From Flavobacterium sp. JAD_PAG50586_2 (GTDB lineage: Bacteria; Bacteroidota; Bacteroidia; Flavobacteriales; Flavobacteriaceae): a stretch of 64,000 nucleotides of DNA. Where the stretch lies: NCBI GenBank assembly GCA_023213215.1, contig CP096136.1:2046001-2110000 (forward strand), read 5' to 3'. Position numbers and translations under genes: made by a program. The notes beneath the pieces are model-generated. The model ran no database searches. It saw only the letters and a program-made list of their open reading frames with translations, and had not been told where the DNA came from. Of the stretch, positions 46,197-56,243 are shown one piece after another; positions within the stretch are counted from its first letter, which is position 1; each line of letters opens with the position of its first letter.

Positions 46197-46772
46197 TCAT
46201 TTTCGGAGCAATCTGGATTTCATTTTACTAAAGAATTCAGGGGTAACACCAATGAAGGAAGCAATCTGTTTTTGAGGAACCTTTTGGATTAGTTCAGGGT
46301 ATTTTAAGCAAAATTTTTCAAAGCGTTCCTCGGCTGTCAGGCTTAAGTTGTCCATTAGTCTTTGCTGGTTGGCGACTAGGGAATTTTCGATTAAGATTCG
46401 GAAGAAACGCTCGAGTTTTGGGATTTCAAGATACAACTGTTCCTGGTTTTCTTTAGACAATGCTATAACTTCGGCATCTTCCAAAACTTCAATAAAAAGA
46501 TTGCCCGGTTTTTGAGAAAGCAGGCTGTACATATCACTAATCCACCAGCCTTCACAGGCAAAACTCATTACGTGTTCGACAATGTTGTCGTTAATGTTAA
46601 AGCTCCTCAATAAGCCAGAGTTTACGAAATAACCTTCTTTACAAACCTGACCTGCATTTTGGAGAATCGTTTTGGCTTTGTAATGCCTTGTTTCGGTTTT
46701 GGATAAAAAAAGCAACTCTTCTTCGGGAGTTAACGAAATGTGCTTGGAGATGTTTTGTATAATCAGGCTCAT
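46197..46772 (-). CDS. Crp/Fnr family transcriptional regulator
   Basis: A 191-residue protein with an N-terminal cyclic-nucleotide-binding-like domain (KTILQNAGQVCKEGYFVNSG) and a C-terminal helix-turn-helix (IQKVPQKQIASFIGVTPEFF). There is no Cys pattern for an Fe-S cluster as in FNR, so the effector is unknown. It probably controls the stress run downstream; this is inferred from position only. Confidence 0.8.
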   Translation of the reverse strand: MSLIIQNISKHISLTPEEELLFLSKTETRHYKAKTILQNAGQVCKEGYFVNSGLLRSFNINDNIVEHVMSFACEGWWISDMYSLLSQKPGNLFIEVLEDAEVIALSKENQEQLYLEIPKLERFFRILIENSLVANQQRLMDNLSLTAEERFEKFCLKYPELIQKVPQKQIASFIGVTPEFFSKMKSRLLRK

Positions 46773-46834
46773 ATTTCAAAAGTACAATTAAACTAAGACA
46801 TAAAAAAAGCGGAAATCAATTCCGCTTCTGCTTT

Positions 46835-47181
46835 TTAGTGTTTGTGACCGTCGTGATCCGAATGGTTGTGGCCATCGACAGGAAGTAATTTAAATGAGCT
46901 CGCTACGAAACGGTCATTTTTATTTCGCCAACCACTTCAGCTTTTCGTACAGCTGAGCAAAATCCGTCAGTGGCGTGGGCGTCACCATGTTTGTTGATGT
47001 CGGTTCCGTCTACAAAATACGGTTTGCCATCTATGCGGACAGCTAAGTCGCAACCGCTTTTACTGGTCATTCCGAATTGGCATTGACCGCAAGCAGCTTC
47101 TACTGTTTGGGTTTTTGCTTTGTCCTGGGCATTTGCAGCAATGCAGACAAAAAGTACAAGAATTGAGATAATCTTCTTCAT
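46835..47181 (-). CDS. DUF6370 protein with His-rich tail, frameshifted
   Basis: After repair, about 114 residues. Signal MKKIISILVLFVCIAANAQ; a Cys-rich core (AACGQCQFGMTSKSGCDLAV, DGFCSAVRKAEVVGEI); then KNDRFVASSFKLLPVDGHN and a His-rich end HSDHDGHKH. The tail lies in another frame. One A restored to the run complementary to 46917-46921 joins them. The Cys/His pattern suggests periplasmic metal binding. Its stop is near a short hairpin. It lies just downstream of purT on the same strand. Confidence 0.75.
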
Positions 47182-47185
47182 TTTT

Positions 47186-48349
47186 TTAAGTATTTACAGT
47201 TATTAGATTGGCTGCCTCTTTTGCCTTTTCAACTACGGCTTCAATTGGTGTTGCCAACGAATCGTATGTTAATGCTACGCCCATTCTTCTATATGGTCGA
47301 GAGGTTGGTTTTCCAAATATACGAAAATCTGTTTTAGGTAAAGACGCAATTTTTTCAATGCCACTGAATGTTGGATTATTGGAATTTTCAGAAGCGAGAA
47401 TCACAGCACTTGCACCGGCTCTTTCAAGTGTGATTTCGAAAATTGGCAGGCTCAAAATCGCGCGTAAATGCAATTCGAATTCGTTGAAGTTTTGCGTTCC
47501 GGCCAAAGTTACCATTCCGGTATCGTGCGGCCTTGGCGATAATTCGGAAAAATAAACGCCTTCATTTGTTAGGAAAAACTCCACGCCAAAAAGTCCGGCT
47601 CCGCCTAATGCTTCGGTAATTTTTTCGGCCATGTCCTGAGCTTCAAATAAGTCTTTGTCGCTCACCTTTGCAGGCTGCCAGCTTTCCTGGTAATCACCAC
47701 GTTCCTGACGGTGTCCTATTGGTGCACAGAATAAGGTTGGATTATTGTTTTGGGTTACCGTCAGTAATGTAATTTCTGAATTGAATTTTACGAAAGCTTC
47801 TACGATTACTTCCACAACATCGCCACGGGAACCTTCGACTGCATAATTCCATGCTTTTTCAATATCGTGCTCAGATTTTATAGTCGATTGTCCTTTTCCT
47901 GAAGAACTCATCAAGGGTTTTACCACACAAGGCATTCCCACTTCTGCAACGGCTTTTTGTAATTCATCAGATGAAGTTGCATAGCGATAATTGGCTGTTT
48001 TTAATCCTAAATCCTTTGCAGCCAAATCACGGATTGCTTTTCGGTTCATGGTAAAATTGGCCGCTTTCGCAGATGGAACTACGGTAATTCCCTGCTTTTC
48101 GTAATCGTAAAAACGTTCGGTGCGGATGGCTTCGATTTCAGGAACTATAAAATCGGGCTTGTGTTTGGCTACGATTCTGTCCAGTTCGGAACCATCAAGC
48201 ATGTTAATGACTTCAAAAGCATGTGCCACCTGCATTGCAGGAGCGTTTTCATAGCTATCGACAGCAATTACGGTTTGCCCGATCCTTTGGGCTGCTATAA
48301 CAAATTCCTTTCCTAATTCTCCGGAACCGAGTAGTAGTATTTTTGACAT
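47186..48349 (-). CDS. purT: Formate-dependent phosphoribosylglycinamide formyltransferase
   Basis: A 387-residue ATP-grasp enzyme. It has [19 protein letters not shown], the [11 protein letters not shown] segment, [14 protein letters not shown], the ATP-grasp [25 protein letters not shown] and a C-terminal [12 protein letters not shown]. It makes formyl-GAR from GAR, formate and ATP in purine synthesis, as an alternative to PurN. Length and motifs are complete. Confidence 0.93.
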   Translation of the reverse strand: MSKILLLGSGELGKEFVIAAQRIGQTVIAVDSYENAPAMQVAHAFEVINMLDGSELDRIVAKHKPDFIVPEIEAIRTERFYDYEKQGITVVPSAKAANFTMNRKAIRDLAAKDLGLKTANYRYATSSDELQKAVAEVGMPCVVKPLMSSSGKGQSTIKSEHDIEKAWNYAVEGSRGDVVEVIVEAFVKFNSEITLLTVTQNNNPTLFCAPIGHRQERGDYQESWQPAKVSDKDLFEAQDMAEKITEALGGAGLFGVEFFLTNEGVYFSELSPRPHDTGMVTLAGTQNFNEFELHLRAILSLPIFEITLERAGASAVILASENSNNPTFSGIEKIASLPKTDFRIFGKPTSRPYRRMGVALTYDSLATPIEAVVEKAKEAANLITVNT

Positions 48350-48379
48350 TGTATTTGATTTTGTGTTGTTGTTTTTTCG

Positions 48380-48494
48380 CGTTAGGGATTGCAGTGGAAA
48401 TCCTTTTTATGTTTTAGAAGAATGTCTCTTTACAGCCTTAGTGGATAAAACATAAAAAGATTGCAACGGAAAGCCCGACCTGTAAGGGAACGCC
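48380..48494. repeat. Dispersed palindromic repeat, copy 2
   Basis: A 14-bp inverted repeat (CTTTTTATGTTTTA ... TAAAACATAAAAAG), flanked by AGTGGAAATC on one side and ATTGCAACG on the other. It is the reverse orientation of the copy at 3826-3937 with a different loop. No gene lies here. Confidence 0.7.
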
Positions 48495-48499
48495 CAAAT

Positions 48500-48530
48500 A
48501 AAAAAGCCCCAAGTTTCCTTGAGGCGTAAT
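48500..48530 (-). terminator. Terminator after the aminotransferase gene
   Basis: The stem GCCCCAAG / CTTGAGGC (one mismatch) has an A run on the left. Confidence 0.6.
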
Positions 48531-48535
48531 AGATA

Positions 48536-49720
48536 TTAAGCTAGTGCTTCCTTGATTCTTTTGAAGGCTTCTGTTAACAGTTCTTCGCTGGTTGCATAGG
48601 AAATTCGGATGCAGTTTGGATTTCCGAAAGCATCTCCGGTAACTGTTGCTACATTGGCTTCAGATAATAGATACATTGATAAGTCTTCGGCCGTGTTGAT
48701 TAATGTTCCTCTTAACGTTTTTCCGAAAAAAGAAGAAACATCCGGGAATACATAAAATGCACCTTCGGGAACATTCAGTTTTACTCCGGGAATGGCTTTG
48801 GCTAAGCCAACGACTAAATCCCTACGGTTTTTGAAAGCAGCCACCATTTCATTTAAGACATTTGGATCAGCCTCAACAGCTGTGATTGTAGCCCGTTGTG
48901 CAATAGAATTGGCTCCGGAAGTTACTTGTCCCTGCATTTTTGTACATGCCTTTGCAATAAATTCAGGTGCTCCGATGTAACCGATTCTCCAACCTGTCAT
49001 CGCGAAAGCTTTGGCAACACCGTTCACGGTAATAGTCCTTTCAAACAATCCAGGAATAGAGGCTATGCTGCAGAATGTTCCTGAGAAATTGATGTGTTCG
49101 TAGATTTCATCAGAAACGATATAGATGTTTGGATATTTTTCCAATACCTTTCCAATTGCGGTAAGTTCTTCACGGTTATAAACAGAACCACTTGGGTTGC
49201 ACGGTGAACTGAACCACATCATTTTGGTTTTTGGTGTGATTGCTTTTTCAAGCTGTTCTGCTGTAATCTTAAAATCAGTATCTACGGAAGTTGGTACTTC
49301 AACTGGAATTCCGCCAGAAAGTTTTATGATTTCGTAGTACGAAACCCAGTATGGTGCAGGAAGGATTACTTCGTCACCATCGTTCAGCATTACCTGTGCA
49401 ATGTTGTATAAAGATTGTTTTGCTCCGGTAGAAACGACAATGTTTGCCGGTTTGTAGTCTAAATTATTATCGCGCTTGAATTTTTTACATATGGCTTCCT
49501 TCAATTCGACATAACCATCAACCGGTGTGTAGGTGCTGTAGTTTTCATCGATTGCTTTTTTAGCGGCTTCTTTGATGAAATCCGGCGTATTGAAATCAGG
49601 TTCACCTAAGCTTAAACTGATGATGTCTTTTCCCTGGGCTTTTAATTCTCTTGCTAATGCTGCCATGGCGAGAGTTTGTGACGTCGATAGATTATTGATT
49701 CTGTCTGATAAGATACTCAT
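48536..49720 (-). CDS. Pyridoxal phosphate-dependent aminotransferase (aspartate-type, class I)
   Basis: A 394-residue class I/II aminotransferase. It has SLGEPDFNTPDFI, STYTPVDGY, SPCNPSGSVYN, SDEIYEHINF, and the PLP lysine in VAKAFAMTGWRIGY. It is closest in pattern to thermophilic-type aspartate aminotransferases (AspC/AspB). Amino acid specificity is not provable from sequence. Single-gene transcript. Confidence 0.88.
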   Translation of the reverse strand: MSILSDRINNLSTSQTLAMAALARELKAQGKDIISLSLGEPDFNTPDFIKEAAKKAIDENYSTYTPVDGYVELKEAICKKFKRDNNLDYKPANIVVSTGAKQSLYNIAQVMLNDGDEVILPAPYWVSYYEIIKLSGGIPVEVPTSVDTDFKITAEQLEKAITPKTKMMWFSSPCNPSGSVYNREELTAIGKVLEKYPNIYIVSDEIYEHINFSGTFCSIASIPGLFERTITVNGVAKAFAMTGWRIGYIGAPEFIAKACTKMQGQVTSGANSIAQRATITAVEADPNVLNEMVAAFKNRRDLVVGLAKAIPGVKLNVPEGAFYVFPDVSSFFGKTLRGTLINTAEDLSMYLLSEANVATVTGDAFGNPNCIRISYATSEELLTEAFKRIKEALA

Positions 49721-49772
49721 TGTGTTGTTGGTTTATGTAAATGAAAAACGCCACGAATGGCGTCTTTATAAA

Positions 49773-50867
49773 TTAGGCTATTTGTGGGTTTTGTCCCAGT
49801 TCTTTCAAATGCTTAAAGTGTGAAGCCACAGCACTCCTCATGGTTTTAAATTCCTGATAGGGCAAATCAAATTCGTGTGCGGTTTCTTTAACGATTTTTG
49901 AAATTTTGTCATAATGGATATGACTGATGTTTGGGAATAAATGGTGTTCCACCTGATGATTTAAACCTCCGGTATAATAATTTACCAGCCAGTTTCTAGG
50001 TGCAAAGTTAGCTGTAGTAAACAATTGGTGGATTGCCCAGGTATTTTCCATTTCGCCTTCCTCATTTGGTTCCGGATAAGAAATGTCTTCAACTACGTGT
50101 GCCAATTGGAACACAACACTAAGGATAACTCCTGCAGTGTAATGCATCAATAAGAATCCAAGTAATACTTTCCACCAGGTAATACCTAAAATCATCGGAA
50201 TCACTAACCAAATAGAGAAATAAATGACTTTAGTAATGATTAATGTCGTCCATAAGAATTTGGAACTTTTGGCTTCTCCATACGATAATTTTCTTTTCAT
50301 GTAGCGTTTCATCTGAAGAAAATCGGTAGTGATTGCCCAGTTGAAAGTCAGTAATCCATAAAGAAAAACGGAGTAATAATGTTGGAATTTATGGAATCTT
50401 CTCCATTCGGCTTTTTGTGTAAAACGCATTATTCTACCCGCTTCCAAATCCTCGTCATGCCCGTGGATATTAGTATAAGTATGGTGTAAAACATTATGCT
50501 GGACCTGCCAGTTGTATACATTTCCGGCTAAAATATAGATGCTTCCGCCCATAAATTTGTTCAGCCATGATTTGGTAGAGTAGGATCCGTGATTTCCGTC
50601 GTGCATCACATTCATTCCAACTCCGGCCATTCCAATTCCGATGACGATATTTAACAACAGGTATACCCAAAAAGGCATGTCCATTGATAAAAGGAAAAAA
50701 TAGGGAGTAAGGAAAATGGCAAACATTACAATGGTTTTCAAATGTAATTTCCAGTTCCCGGTTTTCTTAATATTATTTTCTTTAAAATAGTTGTTGACTC
50801 TTGAATTTAAAGTCCTGAAGAATTTCAACGGATCTTTTGTAGAGAATGTAGGTGTTATGGTATTCAT
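49773..50867 (-). CDS. Fatty acid desaturase (acyl-lipid/linoleoyl-CoA type)
   Basis: A 364-residue membrane di-iron enzyme. Its three His boxes are HDGNHG, HNVLHHTYTN and LNHQVEHHLF, the last with the QxxHH form of front-end desaturases. At least four membrane helices are visible (WVYLLLNIVIGIGMAGVGM and others). It has no cytochrome b5 domain, so it needs a separate electron donor. It probably adds double bonds to membrane acyl chains. Confidence 0.88.
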   Translation of the reverse strand: MNTITPTFSTKDPLKFFRTLNSRVNNYFKENNIKKTGNWKLHLKTIVMFAIFLTPYFFLLSMDMPFWVYLLLNIVIGIGMAGVGMNVMHDGNHGSYSTKSWLNKFMGGSIYILAGNVYNWQVQHNVLHHTYTNIHGHDEDLEAGRIMRFTQKAEWRRFHKFQHYYSVFLYGLLTFNWAITTDFLQMKRYMKRKLSYGEAKSSKFLWTTLIITKVIYFSIWLVIPMILGITWWKVLLGFLLMHYTAGVILSVVFQLAHVVEDISYPEPNEEGEMENTWAIHQLFTTANFAPRNWLVNYYTGGLNHQVEHHLFPNISHIHYDKISKIVKETAHEFDLPYQEFKTMRSAVASHFKHLKELGQNPQIA

Positions 50868-50974
50868 TTAATGGATTTCAAATTTTGCTCAAAGGTAATT
50901 ATTATAATTTTTTTGAAGATGAGATTAATCATTTTTTATCAACGAATTAACTATTTTTGTTGAAAATTCAACTT

Positions 50975-51604
50975 ATGGAAGAAATTCTCAAACAATTTCC
51001 CAATCTTACTGAAAATCAAATACTACAGTTTCAGAAACTGGAAGCATTATATCAGGATTGGAATGCTAAAATCAATGTGATTTCCCGTAAGGATATCGAT
51101 GAATTATACACCAAACATGTTTTGCATTCGTTGGCCATTGCCAAGATTCAGCCCTTTGAACCCGGAACTTATATTCTGGATGTTGGTACAGGTGGAGGTT
51201 TTCCCGGAATTCCGTTAGCAATTTTGTTTCCCGAGACGCGTTTTTATTTGATTGATGTTATTCTGAAAAAAATTAAAGTGGTTCAGGCTGTTGCCGATGA
51301 TTTGGGATTGAAAAATGTAAAAGCCGAACAAATGCGTGCCGAAAATGCAAAAGGCGATTATGATTTCATTGTCAGTCGCGCTGTAACTAATATGCCTGAC
51401 TTTGTTTCGTGGGTAAAGGACAAAATCAAAAAGCAAAATAAGCATAACCTCCACAATGGAATATTGTATTTGAAAGGTGGGGATTTAACCGAAGAATTAA
51501 AGGATTTTCCAAAAGCAGCCGAATATAACATAGCTGATTTCTTTGCGGATGAATTTTTCGAGACAAAGAAAGTGGTTCATCTGCCGTTGAAGTTTAAGGC
51601 ATAA
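50975..51604 (+). CDS. rsmG: 16S rRNA m7G527 methyltransferase
   Basis: A 209-residue SAM-dependent methyltransferase. It has NVISRKDIDELYTKHVLHSL, motif I LDVGTGGGFPGIPLAI and the RAVTNMPDFVSWV segment. It methylates G527 of 16S rRNA. The start at MEEILKQFPNLTE is chosen because it fits the family better than an in-frame ATG six codons upstream. A TATTTTTG box (50952-50959) sits close to the start. A terminator follows. Confidence 0.92.
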   Translation: MEEILKQFPNLTENQILQFQKLEALYQDWNAKINVISRKDIDELYTKHVLHSLAIAKIQPFEPGTYILDVGTGGGFPGIPLAILFPETRFYLIDVILKKIKVVQAVADDLGLKNVKAEQMRAENAKGDYDFIVSRAVTNMPDFVSWVKDKIKKQNKHNLHNGILYLKGGDLTEELKDFPKAAEYNIADFFADEFFETKKVVHLPLKFKA

Positions 51605-51631
51605 AAAGCCCTAAATCTGGGGCTTTTTCTA
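51603..51631. terminator. Bidirectional terminator
   Basis: The stem AAAAAGCCC / GGGCTTTTT with an 8-nt loop between convergent rsmG and the T9SS protein gene. Confidence 0.85.
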
Positions 51632-51632
51632 T

Positions 51633-52661
51633 CTAATTTTTTACTAGCTTTTTAGTGATGCTGCCATTTTCATTTCCAATTGTAATTAGATAAATCCCTT
51701 TGGTCAATGAAACTGGAATTTTCAATGTTCCTAAAATGTTTTGATTTTTTTCATGATAAATTGTTTTTCCAAGCATATCAGTTATGCTAATGTTGGCATT
51801 ATCAATGTTTGTTGAGGTATTGATTTCAATCCCATCCTGAACCGGATTCTGAATCCAAACCGATTGAAGTGCATTTTGGTTATTGGCTAACATACTGCCG
51901 TCTACTTCAAGCGTTGTGACATTCTCGTTTATTCCTACTGCTGAGGCCACTACGGTCGTGTTAATACTTCTGAATTTAAAGTTGTTTGTTGTGTCGTTTT
52001 CGTCAAAATAGGCATAAGTAGTCTGAGAAGCAGTTCCCACTGGAAATATGCTTACATATAAAGTTACTGACAATACTGTTTTTAGTCGGGTTACATTACC
52101 TGTGTAGTTATAATCAGGCAAATTTAAAACACCGTATCCGTCAATAGTGGTTGTCAACGTTCCTGAGAATGTCCCTGAATTGGTAGTGTAGTTAAATGTT
52201 CCGCTAACGGTATTATCTGCATTTGTAAATGGATAAACCATTGGGAAAGCTCCTAATGTTGCATTTCCGCTACTGCTAGTACCACCATTAAAATTAATCG
52301 TCATGCCCGATGTATTCAGGCCTGTAATAGCAACAGTTCCGGCATTATTTTTCGTGAACATCCTTCCTTCGGTTGTGGTTGTTCCCTGTGTTGTAGAAGT
52401 GACGATTACAGTGGTTGTACCAGGGTAAGTTGTAGATTCAGACGCTGTAGGAGCTACATAAGTATAGGTTGCGTTTCCTAAAGGAATAAATGGCCCAAAT
52501 GTCCAAACCTGATTTGTTCCGCCACTACCATGTGCAATTGGGTTTACGGTAGTTACTGCTGCAAAAACGGAACCATTGGTGCCATAAAATGAATTAACAT
52601 CATGTTGCGCAGAGCCAACAAAAGAGATTGCAAATAAGGATAAGAGTAATTTTATTTTCAT
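51633..52661 (-). CDS. Secreted protein with T9SS type A sorting domain
   Basis: A 342-residue protein: signal MKIKLLLSLFAISFVGSAQ, a Thr/Ser/Gly-rich beta-type body of about 240 residues, and a C-terminal sorting domain from VWIQNPVQDGIEINT to ITKKLVKN. No catalytic motif is seen. It is exported by the type IX system; probably a surface protein of unknown ligand. Confidence 0.82.
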   Translation of the reverse strand: MKIKLLLSLFAISFVGSAQHDVNSFYGTNGSVFAAVTTVNPIAHGSGGTNQVWTFGPFIPLGNATYTYVAPTASESTTYPGTTTVIVTSTTQGTTTTEGRMFTKNNAGTVAITGLNTSGMTINFNGGTSSSGNATLGAFPMVYPFTNADNTVSGTFNYTTNSGTFSGTLTTTIDGYGVLNLPDYNYTGNVTRLKTVLSVTLYVSIFPVGTASQTTYAYFDENDTTNNFKFRSINTTVVASAVGINENVTTLEVDGSMLANNQNALQSVWIQNPVQDGIEINTSTNIDNANISITDMLGKTIYHEKNQNILGTLKIPVSLTKGIYLITIGNENGSITKKLVKN

Positions 52662-52713
52662 AGCTGTTTTTTAAAGAGGTTGACAGATAAGTTGTTTATA
52701 TTCAAATGTATAA

Positions 52714-52750
52714 AAAAATCCTGTTCAGTATTTCACTAAACAGGATTTTT
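52714..52750. terminator. Terminator-like hairpin
   Basis: A 12-bp stem (AAAAATCCTGTT / AACAGGATTTTT) between two minus-strand genes. Confidence 0.8.
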
Positions 52751-52769
52751 AATTTGGGTTGATTTTCTA

Positions 52770-54872
52770 TTAGTAGAAGTCAGCTCTGTTATCTTCGATT
52801 TCAGCATCATTTTTCAATGCAGGCATTACTCTTCCAGAGTAGTTGGTAACTTGTTGTTTCACTTTATTGATGTAGTCATCATATTTTTGAATAGCTGGTG
52901 CTTTGGTAACCGCTTTTGTATTGATTACATACACACCTGAATTACCTTCGATAGGTTTTGAAACTTGACCGGCTTTAGCAGAAAATGCCAATCCAACAAC
53001 TTTTGGCTCGAAACCAGCACCTTGAAGGCTTGGGTTTTCGATAGTAATATCAACAGCATTCATAACGGCAACTTTGTTAGACGCGGCAATAGCATCTAAA
53101 GAAGCGCCTTTCATTTTTGCAATTATTTTTTCTGCTTTCTTTTTATTTTTTAAGATTGGTTCCACTTGTGGTCTTGCTTCTTCTGCAGACATTAATCCTT
53201 TAGCAGCAATACTTTTTAGTTTTGTGATAACGTGTCCAACGTTTACAATTTCGAAACGTTTTACGCTGCCAATTTTAGTGCCATCTTCAAATGCCCACTT
53301 AACAATTTGTCTCTGGTTTGACATTGAACCAACATTTTCATCAATAGCTTTTACCCTAACAGCAGGATTTGTAGTTAGCTTCATTTCTTTTACTAATGCA
53401 GCGAAATCTTTATTTACAGCATCCATTTCAAATTTAGTTGCCTGAGTGTAGGTTTTGTCATTGGTAGCTTCCGACGGCTCGATTTTTTGAGCAATAGTTG
53501 CCAACTTAACAGCATCCTGTTTGTCAGTTACGTTGATGATATGGTAACCAAATTCTGTTTCTACTAAGCCAATTTTTCCAATAGGATTCGCAAATACAAA
53601 ATCTTTGTATCCTTTAGCAAAACCAGTGTCTTTACTGATGTATCCCATATCTCCGCCGTTTTGTTGAACAGATGGGTCTTCAGAAGTAGTCATTGCCAAC
53701 ATCTGGAACATTCCTGGGTTAGCCAATGCTTGTGCCAATATGCCTTCTGCTTTTATTTTTGCTTCTTCTTTAGTTCTTTTCTCCTTTGGCTGCGCTCTTT
53801 CTGCACCAACCCAGCTAATAAGGATATGGCTTGATTTTGCTTTAGCACCACTTTGTCTTCCTAACGCTTTTGAAAGGCAGTAGTAATTGTTAAACATATA
53901 CGGTCCGTATACTTCGCCAACTGGCAGGTTGAATAATTGATCAGCGTGTCCTGCAGGTAAATCCTGTTTTGCTACATAACTAGAATCAAATGGAATGTCA
54001 GAATTGGCATTTACAAAATCAGCAACATCATTTGCCGCTCTAAAACCAGAGATGGTATCATTTTTACCGGTTTCTTTATTGTAACGAACGCTTGGCAATA
54101 GTAAGGCGTCAACATTTTTCTTAATTTCTGCCTCATCCTGAGCAGATGGCTTTTCCTCAATCAAAACATAATCCAATTCACGTGATTCCTCTGATTTAAA
54201 TTTTTTCTCTTTCGTTTTCATGTAAGTAACGATTTCTTCGTCAGTTACTTTTACATCGCTGTCTTTGATTGAAGAAAACGGAACCATTACAAAGTCAAAG
54301 TTTACTTTGTTAGTTTCTGCTTCGTATTTAAATTTTCCTTCAGTAGTAGTAGTGTACATAGCACCTTTTACCATAGAATTATAAATCATATACTTTGCAT
54401 TCAGTTCAGCATCTTTTTCCCTGTCTTTCAACATTTGGATTCCTTCCGGACTTGCCTTGAAATAATCCTTGAATTTGTTAAGGTCAAATTTTCCTGCTGC
54501 GTTTAAAAACTGTGGATTCTGGCCAATATTTGGATCTGCCTTGAATACTTCAATAATATGCTTTTCACCAACGCGAATTCCTAATTTTTCGAATTCAGCG
54601 GTTAGCAAAGCGATGTTAACTTCCTGATTCCAAACTTGGTTGGAAGCCTGCATAGAAGTCATGTTCTGACCTTGCGCATTCTTTTCTGTGTTTGCAACTT
54701 TGATTCGGAATTCTTCAAAAGAGATATCTTTTCCGTTCACGCTACCAACATCTGTTGATATGCTTTTCATGCCGCTGTTGAATAGGTCTTGTATTACAAA
54801 AGCCAACAAAGCAAATCCTATTGCTAATAAAAGTAAGCCTGAACGATTTCTAATTTTTGCTAAAACTGCCAT
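52770..54872 (-). CDS. Periplasmic peptidyl-prolyl isomerase (PpiD/SurA-like)
   Basis: A 700-residue protein with an N-terminal membrane anchor (SGLLLLAIGFALLAFVIQDL) and a SurA_N-like helical chaperone region. A parvulin domain starts at SSHILISWVGAERAQ, with DPSVQQNGGDMGYI and GLVETEFGYHIINVTD. It folds or checks outer-membrane and periplasmic proteins. It is the last gene of the coaX-OMP-TPR-lptC-hemolysin run and is intact although most of that run is broken. Confidence 0.9.
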   Translation of the reverse strand: MAVLAKIRNRSGLLLLAIGFALLAFVIQDLFNSGMKSISTDVGSVNGKDISFEEFRIKVANTEKNAQGQNMTSMQASNQVWNQEVNIALLTAEFEKLGIRVGEKHIIEVFKADPNIGQNPQFLNAAGKFDLNKFKDYFKASPEGIQMLKDREKDAELNAKYMIYNSMVKGAMYTTTTEGKFKYEAETNKVNFDFVMVPFSSIKDSDVKVTDEEIVTYMKTKEKKFKSEESRELDYVLIEEKPSAQDEAEIKKNVDALLLPSVRYNKETGKNDTISGFRAANDVADFVNANSDIPFDSSYVAKQDLPAGHADQLFNLPVGEVYGPYMFNNYYCLSKALGRQSGAKAKSSHILISWVGAERAQPKEKRTKEEAKIKAEGILAQALANPGMFQMLAMTTSEDPSVQQNGGDMGYISKDTGFAKGYKDFVFANPIGKIGLVETEFGYHIINVTDKQDAVKLATIAQKIEPSEATNDKTYTQATKFEMDAVNKDFAALVKEMKLTTNPAVRVKAIDENVGSMSNQRQIVKWAFEDGTKIGSVKRFEIVNVGHVITKLKSIAAKGLMSAEEARPQVEPILKNKKKAEKIIAKMKGASLDAIAASNKVAVMNAVDITIENPSLQGAGFEPKVVGLAFSAKAGQVSKPIEGNSGVYVINTKAVTKAPAIQKYDDYINKVKQQVTNYSGRVMPALKNDAEIEDNRADFY

Positions 54873-54980
54873 TTCTATTTTTTGTTAATTTTATTTCAGT
54901 TTGCGAAAATACAATTATATGTGTAATAACAAAATTCATACAGCTATAATTTCGTTTAAATGTGGATTTTTTCCGAGAAA

Positions 54981-56240
54981 CTAATCGAGTAAGCTCATTT
55001 TTACCAATACGATTTTCTTATTCGTTGCTTCTTCAATGATAAATTGGAAATTTTCAATCGTAATCTGTTGCCCTTTTTGAGGTATTTCTTTTGAGAAATC
55101 GACAATAAATCCGCCAAGCGTTCCATACGAATCACTTTCGGGAATATTGAGTTTGTATTCTTCGTTAAGGTATTCAACATCAAGACGTGTAGAAAAAATA
55201 TAAGTAGTGTCGTCCACCTTGGTTTCAATCAATTGTTCTTCATCAGAATCGTGTTCGTCCTCAATTTCGCCGAAAAGTTCTTCTACGATATCTTCCATAG
55301 TAACAATGCCTGATGTTCCGCCATATTCATCCAAAATGACAGCCACGCTTTTGCGTTTTTTGGTCAGCAGGTTCATGGCATCCTTTATCAAAATGGTTTC
55401 CGGAACAAATTCTACAGCGATCATAATCGATTTAATGCTTCTGGGTTTTTTGAAGAGTTCAAACGAGTGTACATAACCAACAATATCATCCAGCGTGTTT
55501 ATGTAAATCAGTATTTTGGAATATCCGGTCGCTATGAAAAGTTCCCTTAAATCCACTACAGAACTGTGTAAATCTACGGCAACTAATTCGGTTCTGGGCG
55601 TCATGATGTCTCTCGCCTTTACCGCTGAAAACTCTAATGCATTTTGGAAAATCTGGATTTCGGAATCGACGGTTTCGTGATCCTGAACGGCATTCATCTG
55701 TTCGGAAATGTAATTTCCCAATTCAATTTTACTGAAGGAAAGGTTTATCTGATCGCCTTCCGTTTTGAAGAATTTTCGCAGTACAAAATCCGAAATCCAA
55801 ATCAGGAAAGAGGAAATATAATAAAATAGTTTATAGAAAAAATAAGCCGGCAGGGCAAAGATCTTGATAACACTATTGGCATAAATCTGAAAAAAACCTT
55901 GGGCAAAAATTCAGATGTCATCAAAACGATTAGTGTAGAAATCGTGGTTTGGAGTAATAAATTGGAAAAAGGAGTGAGATTTAGTCCGGAATTTGTGAAC
56001 CATAACATTAGCAAATCGCCCATAAAAAAACCGTAAACCACCATCGAAATATTATTGCCAACGAGCATCGTAGCAATGAATTTGGAAGGTTTTTGGGTAA
56101 GTTTGGTCAGTATTCTGGAAATAAAATCGTCCTGTTTTTTTCTATTTCAAGGTAGATTTTATTCGAGGAAACAAAAGCAATTTCCATCCCGGAAAAAAAG
56201 CGGAAAGAATCAGGCATACGATGATTATTCCGATTTCCAT
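54981..56240 (-). CDS. CNNM/CBS hemolysin-family (CorC/HlyC) protein, frameshifted three times
   Basis: After repair, about 420 residues. An N-terminal CNNM transmembrane domain (LSAFFSGMEIAFVSSNKIYL, MVVYGFFMGDLLMLW, SSFLIWISDFVLRKF) is followed by two CBS domains (VKARDIMTPRTELVA, KSVAVILDEYGGTSGIVTM) and a CorC/HlyC C-terminal domain (YGTLGGFIVDFSKEIPQ). One base is missing in each of the runs at 55890-55896, 56135-56141 and 56193-56199. Related proteins act in Mg/Co efflux; GldE of gliding bacteria is another member. Its neighbours here are lptC and a PPIase, so I do not call it GldE. Confidence 0.82.
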
Positions 56241-56243
56241 GTG

